The notes under the pieces were generated by a model, which was not told the DNA's origin, did no database searches, and saw only the letters and a list, made by a program, of their open reading frames with translations. This document shows positions 1-7,086 of a stretch of 22,495 nt of DNA, piece after piece. Origin of the DNA: an uncultured Prevotella sp. (GTDB lineage: Bacteria > Bacteroidota > Bacteroidia > Bacteroidales > Bacteroidaceae); assembly GCA_937901345.1 (NCBI GenBank), contig CALCHM010000147.1, positions 1-22,495 on the forward strand, given 5' to 3'. Position 1 is the stretch's first letter, and each line of letters opens with the position of its first letter. The position numbers and the translations under genes are program-made.

Positions 1-1
1 C

Positions 2-1855
2 TCGGCTGAGGATATGCAGCGTGTGCGTGATGCTTATGCTTTAGCAGCCGAAGCACATAAGGAACAGCGTCGCAAGACGGGTGAACCCTACATCATCCAT
101 CCAATTGCCGTTGCCCGTATCGTTGCTGAAGAACTGGAATTGGGCGCTAACCCTGTTATCGCAGCTTTCTTACACGATGTGGTAGAAGATACGCATTACA
201 CCATTGAGGATATTCGTGAGCGTTTCGGTAATGATGTGGCTTTCCTGGTAGGTGTTGTTACTAAACAAAAGAAGGACAAATACGAAAAGTCTAAGCAGAT
301 TGATAACTACCTTCAAATTCTTGCCTCGGTACAGTATGATGTGCGAGCTATTCTTATCAAGTTAGCTGACAGACTTCACAATATGCGCACTCTCGACAGT
401 ATGCGTCGAGACAAACAAATGAAGATTGCCGGTGAGACTGATTACTTCTATGCTCCGTTGGCAAACCGTTTGGGGTTATACCCAATCAAGAGTGAATTGG
501 AAAATCTTTCATTCCGCTATCGTTGTCCTCGTGAATATGCCGAGATAGAGACTTTGTTAGAAAACGAAAAGACAGTAAACAAAGCAAACATTGATGCTTT
601 TGTAGAAACGATCCATCAAGTGATTTCGCCATTATACCGCCAAGCACATGTGGAAGTCCGTTATCGCACCCCCTATAGTGTATGGCGTAAAATGCAAGCC
701 AACGGTTGTGACTTCAATCACGTAGATGGCAAACACTACATTCGTATTGTGTTTGATTCCACTACCATGGAAACTGAACACACATCGACGATGAACATGC
801 CCCAAATCCCGTTTAACAAGCATGACGAAAAGAAAAAGGCAATTTGGATTTATAGTGATCTGACCTCGGTGTTCAAAGAACGTCCTGGCAGTGTTGCGAA
901 CTATATCGATGCCCCTAAGGAAAATGGTTATCAGAGTTTTCATGTGAAGTTGCTTAGCAAACAGGGCATGTGGGAAGAAGTACATATCTCGTCTGAACGT
1001 ATGGTTCGCAATTCGCGTTTGGGTTGTACGGCCGAGCGCACAGAAGCAAATGTTTCATTATGGATTGAGAAATTCAAGGAGGTTCTGAAGGATGTAGCAT
1101 TCCACAGTAAGGATATGGACTATATGGATGGTGTCACCTCATCGTTCTACCCTGATGACATTTTGGTCTTCACTCCGAAAGGCAAGGGCATAATCCTTCC
1201 GAAAGGTGCAACTGCATTGGACTTCGCATTTGAGATACATAGTAAAATTGGCATGCATGCAGTATACTCACGTATCAATGGCAAACTGAAGTCTGTAAAA
1301 ACCGTACTTTATAGAGGAGACAGCGTAGAGATCGGGACGGACGAGAATTCGCTTCCTGAAACGGATTGGGTTGACCATGTGCTGACTTATAAAGCGAAGC
1401 GACATTTGCGCAGTTACCTTTCCTCTTTAAGTTGCATTGAGTATAAACGTTGTCCACATTGTCATCCCCTACCCCAAGATGAAGTTATCGGTTTTAAAGA
1501 CGCCGAAGGAGATATCACGCTTCATAAGCGTAATTGCCCTACTGCCATCAGGATTGCATCTCAACAAGGTGATTCTATTGTTGCAGTGGAATTTGACGAG
1601 AATGAAAAATTCTTGTATCCCGTACGTGTGCAAATTCGTAGCGTAGACCGCTATCATTTGTTGAGTGACATCATAAAATGTATCACGGAGAGACTGCATT
1701 TGTTTATCAATAAACTCACAACTGAGACCATTGACCGCATCGCAATTTGCTCCATAGACTTTACTGTACACTCTGCGAACGAGTTAGACAGTGCAATCAA
1801 ATCAATCTCTGCCATCAAGGGCGTGGATGAAGTACATAGGGTGGATATTGAATAA
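2..1855 (+). CDS. RelA/SpoT homolog, (p)ppGpp hydrolase-type, 5' partial
   Basis: The frame is open from base 2, so the true start lies left of the window; residues here count from the Met at 14. This is a long RSH protein. The HD hydrolase domain looks complete: H29 (YIIHP), H54-D55 followed by E58-D59, and LADRLHN at 117-123. A synthetase domain follows at about 200-340 but is divergent. The usual Asp of the DLxAIR motif aligns with a Gly in GKHYIR (239-244), and the EVQIRT motif reads EVHISS (322-327). NGYQSFH is kept at 304-310. Then come a TGS domain (about 383-445), a Cys-rich stretch (CPHCH 480-484, NCP 507-509) and a C-terminal ACT domain (about 535-613). RSH proteins make and degrade the stringent-response alarmone (p)ppGpp in the cytosol. 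From the residues I infer that hydrolysis is kept and synthesis is weak or lost. The next gene starts 19 bp downstream. Confidence 0.9.
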   Translation, partial: SAEDMQRVRDAYALAAEAHKEQRRKTGEPYIIHPIAVARIVAEELELGANPVIAAFLHDVVEDTHYTIEDIRERFGNDVAFLVGVVTKQKKDKYEKSKQIDNYLQILASVQYDVRAILIKLADRLHNMRTLDSMRRDKQMKIAGETDYFYAPLANRLGLYPIKSELENLSFRYRCPREYAEIETLLENEKTVNKANIDAFVETIHQVISPLYRQAHVEVRYRTPYSVWRKMQANGCDFNHVDGKHYIRIVFDSTTMETEHTSTMNMPQIPFNKHDEKKKAIWIYSDLTSVFKERPGSVANYIDAPKENGYQSFHVKLLSKQGMWEEVHISSERMVRNSRLGCTAERTEANVSLWIEKFKEVLKDVAFHSKDMDYMDGVTSSFYPDDILVFTPKGKGIILPKGATALDFAFEIHSKIGMHAVYSRINGKLKSVKTVLYRGDSVEIGTDENSLPETDWVDHVLTYKAKRHLRSYLSSLSCIEYKRCPHCHPLPQDEVIGFKDAEGDITLHKRNCPTAIRIASQQGDSIVAVEFDENEKFLYPVRVQIRSVDRYHLLSDIIKCITERLHLFINKLTTETIDRIAICSIDFTVHSANELDSAIKSISAIKGVDEVHRVDIE

Positions 1856-1874
1856 TAAGTAATATTGTACGATC

Positions 1875-2357
1875 ATGATTATAACAGACATCAAACAGTT
1901 TGAAGGTATTAACGTAATTAAGTCACCTTCCGAATCCCTGACGACGACAAGTTCTGAGGTTTCAGCAGAACTCGTTGAAACGATAATGCACAAACTAGGC
2001 ACGACGAGTTCCATTGAGGAACTCGTCGAATCATACAATAGAAAACTGCCTATCGGATGTCCTGTTAACTTGATGGGCATTGCCCCTCTGTTGAATGCAG
2101 AGGATAGGAGCAAATTTCCAGAATGCGCTAAAAGAGTCTTCTTTCCGTGGCGTGATGTTCTTGCCTGTTTGTTTACTAAACACGAGCATCTTGTCGTATC
2201 TGAAAGTGTGTGTCCCGAGTGCGGGGAGCGATTGGTTGTTTTTAAATTTTCATCACCCGCTTGGACATGGAATAGTCTTTGTGGACGAAGTGGTTTCATG
2301 ACGATATGCCCTAACTGTCCGAAACAAGTAGACTTCCTGTTAACGATGATGAACTAA
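1875..2357 (+). CDS. Hypothetical protein with Cys-rich C-terminal zinc-ribbon-like domain
   Basis: I do not recognise the family. The 160-residue product has a polar, Ser/Thr-rich N-terminal part (1-60) and a C-terminal half with two CxxC pairs: CPEC at 113-116 and CPNC at 145-148. A further Cys lies at 136 in the conserved-looking stretch WNSLCGRSG. Two CxxC pairs about 30 residues apart suggest a structural zinc ribbon. There is no signal peptide and no membrane segment. It starts 19 bp after the RSH gene on the same strand and could be co-transcribed. More than 500 bp without a gene follow it. Its role is unknown; nucleic acid or protein binding would be typical of zinc ribbons, but that is only a general expectation. 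Confidence 0.7.
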   Translation: MIITDIKQFEGINVIKSPSESLTTTSSEVSAELVETIMHKLGTTSSIEELVESYNRKLPIGCPVNLMGIAPLLNAEDRSKFPECAKRVFFPWRDVLACLFTKHEHLVVSESVCPECGERLVVFKFSSPAWTWNSLCGRSGFMTICPNCPKQVDFLLTMMN

Positions 2358-2599
2358 GAACTATGACCTAAAAAAGGCTGCATTCTTAGACGTAGGAAAA
2401 CGGCGAGCGAATTGGTAGAGTTTGACACATTGTGAAACAGTTCACTATCGGACATAGAAGGTCATTTATAATGTTATGGACTAACTCTCTATATAGACAT
2501 GAACTAAAGACTAGTTATAAGGTCAACTCCCATTAGTATTTCTCAAGTAAATAAATCCCCCCTACAAGATGATGAGGACAGTAAAAAACTTCAATTTGG

Positions 2600-2776
2600 G
2601 GCGCCGCAAGTTGTCGGGGACAAATTTGGAAAAAATCTGGCGTCTCGCCGACTTGATTTGCCCCAGATGGTTCGCATTTAGCGCCTCGCAAGTTGTCGGG
2701 AGCAGATTTAAAATAAAATTGGCGTCCCACAGGTTGATTTCCCCCACACGCATTCCATTTGGCATCCCACCAACAG
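2600..2776. repeat. Degenerate ~40-bp tandem repeat, four full units plus a partial
   Basis: Units begin at about 2600, 2639, 2680, 2720 and 2761, a spacing of 39-41 bp. Each opens with a GGCGYC-like block (GGCGCC, GGCGTC, AGCGCC, GGCGTC, GGCATC), then a CAAGTTG/ACTTGAT-like core, then an A/T-rich tail. Units 1 and 3 are most alike (both contain GCAAGTTGTCGGG), as are 2 and 4, so an 80-bp higher-order period is also visible. The array occupies most of the otherwise gene-free 2358-2898 stretch. I see no gene in that gap. It separates the RSH region from the NADAR-HAD remnant. Confidence 0.7.
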
Positions 2777-2898
2777 AAAAGCAAGGAAGATAAAAATCTG
2801 TCTTTAAATTAAAATAAGAGACCCTGTCACGCATTCAAGATGCGATGTGAGAAAATGTTCATTATTTGTAGTACAAAAATTATTTTTTTTAAAAGCAT

Positions 2899-3901
2899 AT
2901 GGAAGAAAATTATTATGGAACCTCTAGAAATGGCCATGAATTGAAGGATATGTATAATCCGGAAACCAATACATTGGATATACGTTCAAACGGTCTTTAT
3001 CCTTCTAACGTGTTGAGCAACTTATGCAGCAACGGTTTTCGATTTGATGGAATGATATGCGGCAGTATGGAAGGTTTTCTTCAATCGTTAAAGCGAAAGG
3101 AACTTGACAAGCAACGTCAGATATGCAGCATGAAGGGAGGTAATGCCCGTAAGATGAGTGTCACTTCATGGCAGACAGACCAGATAGTCTGGTGGAAGGG
3201 ACAAGCGATAGACAGACAGAGTAAGGAATACCAACAACTGATACGGCGTGCCTATCAAGCAATGTTTGAACAGAGTGAACGTTTCCGTACAGCCCTTATG
3301 CAGACAAGAGGCATGAACCTTGCACATTCTAGTGGTGAAGTGAATCCTTATAAGACAATATTAACCCCTGCTGAGTTATGTGGTATTCTGATACAGTTAA
3401 GAGATAACCATGACAAGCGTGACAATGACACAGGAACTCAAGGAGAAGTCTTTTGAAAGAAAGAAAAGACTCTATTTTGATATGGACGGTGTTCTTGTTG
3501 ACTTTGAATCCGGACTGGCGCAACAAAGTAATCAAACACTTAAGGAATATGATGGTAGTTTTGATGAAATACCAGGATTGTTTGGTATGATGCAACCTAT
3601 GCCTGGCGCAATTGAAGCTGTTCATCGCTTGAATGAATACTATGACTGCTACATACTCTCAACAGCCCCATGGAAGAATCCTTCTGCTTGGAGCGATAAG
3701 GTATTGTAGATTACTGAATATTTGGATGATGTATTTCATAAGCGAGTAGTATTCACGCATTGTAAGAATTTATGTAAAGGTGATATATTGATAAATGATA
3801 GAGGTAAGAACGGCACCAATGAATTTGAAGGCGAATGGATACAGTTTGGCTCAGAGAGATTTCCTGATTGGCAATCAGTTCTTGATTATCTCCTTCCATA
3901 G
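2899..3901 (+). pseudogene. Broken NADAR-HAD 5'-nucleotidase fusion gene
   Basis: The first part (2899-3456) encodes a NADAR domain, with LSNLCSNGFRFDG and SMEGFLQSLK as in NADAR/YbiA proteins. The HAD nucleotidase half follows in another frame: FDMDGVLVDFE near 3476-3508, stopped by a TAG at 3707-3709. The same frame then continues with recognisable homology (DDVFHKR, HCKNLCKGDIL, GEWIQFGSE) to a TAG ending at 3901. The intact paralog at 8634-9599 reads through both points in one frame and has TGG at the equivalent of the TAG. The inter-domain linker is 55 nt here against 33 nt there, which is not a multiple of three. The HAD motif IV also reads IND where the paralog has IDD. I therefore call it a decaying duplicate. 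The NADAR half might still be made as a separate protein. Confidence 0.85.
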
Positions 3902-3906
3902 GACTA

Positions 3907-3990
3907 ATGTTCGATGGTAAAAGCTTCAGTACCGATGATAAGGACGAGCAAGATGAGGTTGTTAAATTAAATAACGGTGAAAGCATATAA
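3907..3990 (+). CDS. Possible 27-residue acidic small protein
   Basis: A short ATG-to-TAA frame lies between the broken NADAR-HAD gene and the phosphatase gene, ending 2 bp before the next ATG. The peptide is rich in Asp, Glu and Lys and has no recognised motif. It may be a C-terminal scrap or chance. I keep it only because the position, tightly ahead of an operon, is compatible with a leader peptide. Confidence 0.15.
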   Translation: MFDGKSFSTDDKDEQDEVVKLNNGESI

Positions 3991-3992
3991 TT

Positions 3993-4571
3993 ATGATTGG
4001 AACGACACTTGATATAAATAGGATACTTGCGACCAAGATTCCTGATATTGCACCTGTCTATGGAGGTGTGAGAGGACGTACCATGTCCTCACGCCACCAA
4101 AGTTATGCCTGGCCGATTATCCGTGATGCCGGAATTCATACCATTATTGACCTGCGTGAAGACAGCCTGCAATCAAGTATGCAGGAAAAGTGTGCACAAT
4201 ATGGTATGAGGTATTTTTATTATCCGGTAGATAATAGATGTAACCAAATAGAAAGCATGGTGAGACTGTTTCCTGAACTCTGCCGTCACATAGATGAGGG
4301 TAATTTCTATATCGCTTGTGCCATGGGATTGCATCGCACCGATATTGCTCTATGCACCTACTGGGTGTTCTATGGGGCTGACAGAGGACTGGAACCACCG
4401 CAAATACGAGGTTATCATGAGGCTTCCGGCCATAATACTAGCAAGATTATGCGTGTATTGAATGCTGTTTATTCATATATGACAGAACATAACGGACAAG
4501 AACCGATGGCAATGGTGGAATTTAAGCGACGTAAGGATATTATTAAAAAGCAAAGCAAAGAGATTGTATAA
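3993..4571 (+). CDS. Tyrosine/dual-specificity phosphatase-like protein
   Basis: The 192-residue product carries a CX5R phosphatase signature, C109-AMGLH-R115 followed by T116, preceded by hydrophobic residues as in the PTP/DSP P-loop. An upstream Asp in YYPVDN (D80) is a candidate general acid. TIIDLRED (50-57) matches the strand that often precedes the active-site region in small dual-specificity phosphatases. There is no signal peptide, so it should act in the cytoplasm on phosphotyrosine, phosphoserine/threonine or another phosphoester. Its stop overlaps the start of the low-molecular-weight PTP gene (TAATG), which indicates translational coupling. The C-terminus (about 175-192) is highly basic. 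The substrate cannot be told from sequence; RNA or nucleotide phosphatases also use CX5R folds. Confidence 0.75.
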   Translation: MIGTTLDINRILATKIPDIAPVYGGVRGRTMSSRHQSYAWPIIRDAGIHTIIDLREDSLQSSMQEKCAQYGMRYFYYPVDNRCNQIESMVRLFPELCRHIDEGNFYIACAMGLHRTDIALCTYWVFYGADRGLEPPQIRGYHEASGHNTSKIMRVLNAVYSYMTEHNGQEPMAMVEFKRRKDIIKKQSKEIV

Positions 4572-5050
4572 TGAGAAAAAATGATTATAAAATCTGTTTC
4601 GTCTGTACAGGGAATGCATGTCGTTCGCCCTTTGCAGAGTGCGTGACTAAAGTCTTCTTAAACAAAGAAGGACTTAATCATATTGAAGTGTATTCTTGCG
4701 GAACTTTGAACTGGGGTGAAAATCCACGCGATGAAGGAATGCGTCATGTCGCCAAACTGATGGGATATGAACTAACAGGTGTTACGACTCTTATGACTCG
4801 TGATTTGTTGAAGAATGCAAACGTTATTATTGTCTTTGAAACCAAACATAGGAACCAAATAACCCATGTATTGGATTACAACCAATGGGATAAGATTTCA
4901 TTATTCAACCAATTGGCTTTTGGAGAGAATAATGATTTGGAAGATCCACATATGCAATCTGAAGTCATTTATAAAAGGATTGCAGAACAAATTGAAAAGG
5001 GATGTGAACAACTTGTTCGAAAATGGAAAACAGAACTATCATGCGAGTGA
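4571..5050 (+). CDS. Low-molecular-weight protein tyrosine phosphatase family protein
   Basis: The 159-residue product begins with the LMW-PTP P-loop close to the N-terminus: VCTGNACRSP, with C12, R18 and S19. The late Asp-Pro general acid typical of the family is present in LEDPHM (D125-P126). The length fits the family. LMW-PTPs dephosphorylate tyrosine; related arsenate reductases share the fold. The start overlaps the stop of the preceding CX5R phosphatase gene by one base, so the two are almost certainly one operon. A strong terminator begins 17 bp after the stop. Two unrelated CX5R phosphatases in a coupled pair suggest control of a phosphorylation step, although no kinase is seen in the window. 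Confidence 0.88.
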   Translation: MRKNDYKICFVCTGNACRSPFAECVTKVFLNKEGLNHIEVYSCGTLNWGENPRDEGMRHVAKLMGYELTGVTTLMTRDLLKNANVIIVFETKHRNQITHVLDYNQWDKISLFNQLAFGENNDLEDPHMQSEVIYKRIAEQIEKGCEQLVRKWKTELSCE

Positions 5051-5066
5051 AATCATCGATAATATG

Positions 5067-5105
5067 ATCCCTTGTCAGAAAACTTAACCGACAAGGGATT
5101 TTTTT
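5067..5105 (+). terminator. Rho-independent terminator of the phosphatase operon
   Basis: A perfect 10-bp stem (ATCCCTTGTC at 5067-5076, GACAAGGGAT at 5090-5099) with a 13-nt loop runs into seven T. It lies just after the LMW-PTP stop and separates that operon from the AAA ATPase gene. Confidence 0.9.
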
Positions 5106-5160
5106 CTTCTTTCATTGATAGTTTAAGTTACTTTTTCGCATCTCTACTCATAAATGATAA

Positions 5161-5167
5161 AAGGAGG
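5161..5167 (+). promoter_or_regulatory. Shine-Dalgarno-like site fixing the AAA ATPase start
   Basis: AAGGAGG lies 6 nt before the ATG at 5174. Strong Shine-Dalgarno sites are rare in Bacteroidetes, so this is unusual. It also favours 5174 over upstream in-frame starts, which would fall inside the terminator. Confidence 0.65.
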
Positions 5168-5173
5168 TATAAG

Positions 5174-6154
5174 ATGAGTACAACAACAGCTGAAAAAGAA
5201 TGGTTGAAGCGAATTGGGAAGAACAATTTCGCGACAAAAGAAGTACATACAGAGGAAAAACCCAAGAATAGGGAGGTACGGGTAAAATCGATTAAGGAGG
5301 GTAAAGGTTTTAATGATGTTGCAGGAATGACACAACTGAAGGAACTTGTTGTGGAAGGATTCATCAATGTACTGAAGCACAAGGAATGTGCCGAAGCTTA
5401 CGGAATCAAACCGCCCAGTCTCTTATTTTACGGACCTGCAGGTTGCGGCAAGACTTTTTTTGCCGAGAAGGTTGCAGAGGAACTTGGCATAAACTTTATA
5501 AAGGTTGTTCCAGATGACTTGGCCTGTACTTGGGTACACGGGACGCAACAGAAAATTGGAGAATTGTTCCGTAAAGCAGAACAAAAAGCACCGACATTGA
5601 TATTCTTTGACGAATTTGATGCCATGGTGCCACAAAGGTCAGAGAATGAGGCCAACCAGGCATATAATGGTGAAGTCAATGAATTTCTTTGTATGCTTAA
5701 CAATGCTAGTGAACGCGGAATATACGTTCTGGCTGCTACAAATCATCCAGAGCGGATTGATAAAGTTGTTTTGAGACCTGGGAGAATCGATGAACTGATA
5801 TATGTGGATATGCCAGATATGGAAGCACGTGAAAACCTTTTCAGACTGACGTTGACAAAACTGCCTATTGCTGATGATTTAGATTTCAAGAAATTGGCAT
5901 CTATGACAGAGGGGTATAATTGCAGCGACATTGACTATATTGTAAAAGTTGCATCTAGAAAGATGTTCAATGCGACAATCAAACATGAAGATCAATGCTT
6001 TCAAAAGATAACACAATATATTTTGGAAGAAACCATTTCGCGAAAATCGCCATCTGTAAGTCAGAAGGATTTAAGGGAATATGAACGGGTAAGAAACGAG
6101 TTCTCTCCGAAGGACGAGAAAAAAAAGAATGTGAGAATCGGATTTCAAGTATAA
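5174..6154 (+). CDS. AAA+ ATPase (FtsH/VCP-like AAA domain)
   Basis: The 326-residue product has one AAA module. Walker A is GPAGCGKT (87-94), Walker B is FFDEFD (144-149), sensor 1 is AATN (187-190) and the arginine-finger region is LRPGRID (200-206). The pore-loop position reads WVHG (120-123), with an aromatic residue as in unfoldases. A short basic N-terminus (1-45) precedes the domain; there is no membrane segment and no protease domain, so it is not FtsH itself. Such stand-alone AAA proteins remodel or extract protein partners in an ATP-dependent hexamer. The two YbjN-like genes follow at 14 and 11 bp, so they are likely co-expressed and may be adaptors or clients. The C-terminus is charged and lysine-rich. 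Confidence 0.9.
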   Translation: MSTTTAEKEWLKRIGKNNFATKEVHTEEKPKNREVRVKSIKEGKGFNDVAGMTQLKELVVEGFINVLKHKECAEAYGIKPPSLLFYGPAGCGKTFFAEKVAEELGINFIKVVPDDLACTWVHGTQQKIGELFRKAEQKAPTLIFFDEFDAMVPQRSENEANQAYNGEVNEFLCMLNNASERGIYVLAATNHPERIDKVVLRPGRIDELIYVDMPDMEARENLFRLTLTKLPIADDLDFKKLASMTEGYNCSDIDYIVKVASRKMFNATIKHEDQCFQKITQYILEETISRKSPSVSQKDLREYERVRNEFSPKDEKKKNVRIGFQV

Positions 6155-6168
6155 ATAGTAAAATTTTT

Positions 6169-6612
6169 ATGACAATGAAAGAAAAAATTCTGGAAGCTTT
6201 TGAAGAACTTGGATTCAAGTTGGAGCAGATGGACGACAATTTCTATGGATTCAAGTATGAGGGTATTAATTTCCTTTTCATGCCCAGTGCGGATGACAAA
6301 GAGTTCTTGAACATTTCCGTACCAGGAATTTATGATTTGGAAGAGGACTCCCCCATGATTTTCGTTGAACTCATGAATCATATTAACTCTACATTGAAAT
6401 ACATCAAAGCTTATGAGTTGGGTAAATGTATATGGTTGTTCTACGAACGTGAACTTTTAGGAGAAGAAGACCTAGTAAAGGTCATTTCACGCATGATTCT
6501 GCATTTGGAAGGTGCTCTCACATTTGCACGAAAGACCTTGACTGAAATCATGACGAACACTGAGGTGAAAGGTGATGAAGAGGAAACATTGGCATCTGAT
6601 AATAATGAATAG
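6169..6612 (+). CDS. YbjN-like (type III secretion chaperone-fold) protein, copy 1
   Basis: A 147-residue acidic soluble protein. It opens with a helix (KEKILEAFEELGFK), followed by alternating strands around YGFKYEGINFLF and FLNISVPGIYDL, then helices rich in hydrophobic and acidic residues. This pattern resembles YbjN-domain proteins, which share a fold with type III secretion chaperones; I assign it from pattern only. A second start codon two residues in (6175) is equally possible. It lies 14 bp after the AAA ATPase gene and 11 bp before a similar gene. The last 20 residues are almost all acidic or polar. Function is unknown; binding to the AAA protein or to the following membrane protein is a guess from position. 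Confidence 0.6.
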   Translation: MTMKEKILEAFEELGFKLEQMDDNFYGFKYEGINFLFMPSADDKEFLNISVPGIYDLEEDSPMIFVELMNHINSTLKYIKAYELGKCIWLFYERELLGEEDLVKVISRMILHLEGALTFARKTLTEIMTNTEVKGDEEETLASDNNE

Positions 6613-6623
6613 AAGGATAAAAC

Positions 6624-7019
6624 ATGAATAAGAAAGAACTTATCGTTAAAGTACTGGAGGATATGGGATTCACACCTCGCGAAGATGAGGATGGTGATTT
6701 GGTTTTTCGCTACCAAATGAAAGAACTATTTGCTCTTGTTGGCGATGAATCAGAACAATACATAGTTTTGATTATGCCGCAATTCTGTGAAATTGAAGAT
6801 GGAGAAGAACCTATAGCACTAGCTACATGCAACAAGATTACACGTGAATTGAAATTGATAAAAGTATACGTAGAACCTACATTTAAAAGTGTAACAGCAA
6901 ATAGCGAGTTCTACTATACTGATGAAGAGTCCCTGAAGAATAATATTGAACATTCATTGAGGATTCTGGGGGTTGTAAGAACTCAATACCGTAATACAAA
7001 GAGAGAGTTTATGGAATAA
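6624..7019 (+). CDS. YbjN-like protein, copy 2
   Basis: The 131-residue product shares the plan of its upstream neighbour: an N-terminal helix (KKELIVKVLEDMGF), the same DxDGDLVFRYQ type strand pair, a hydrophobic strand (YIVLIMPQF) and a long amphipathic C-terminal region. The two look like diverged tandem duplicates. It is soluble, with no signal peptide. It sits 11 bp after copy 1 in the same operon, and the membrane-protein gene follows after 67 bp. That gap holds a small inverted repeat (ACACC/GGTGT) but no T-run. No enzymatic motif is visible. Confidence 0.6.
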   Translation: MNKKELIVKVLEDMGFTPREDEDGDLVFRYQMKELFALVGDESEQYIVLIMPQFCEIEDGEEPIALATCNKITRELKLIKVYVEPTFKSVTANSEFYYTDEESLKNNIEHSLRILGVVRTQYRNTKREFME

Positions 7020-7086
7020 TCTTACACCTCTTTATAATGGTGTATGTCATAAAAATTTATCTCTGCTACAAATCATAATTTATAAA

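Noticed and set aside
2600..2776. CRISPR array
   Set aside because: Units are contiguous and degenerate with no unique spacers, and no cas genes are present.
2533..2834. Small frames on both strands across the 40-bp repeats
   Set aside because: Open only because of the repeat's composition; no start context and no family match.
3410..3709. Separate HAD nucleotidase gene or programmed frameshift product
   Set aside because: It is cut off by TAG before motifs III and IV, while homology continues beyond the stop; decay is simpler. No clear slippery site was seen.
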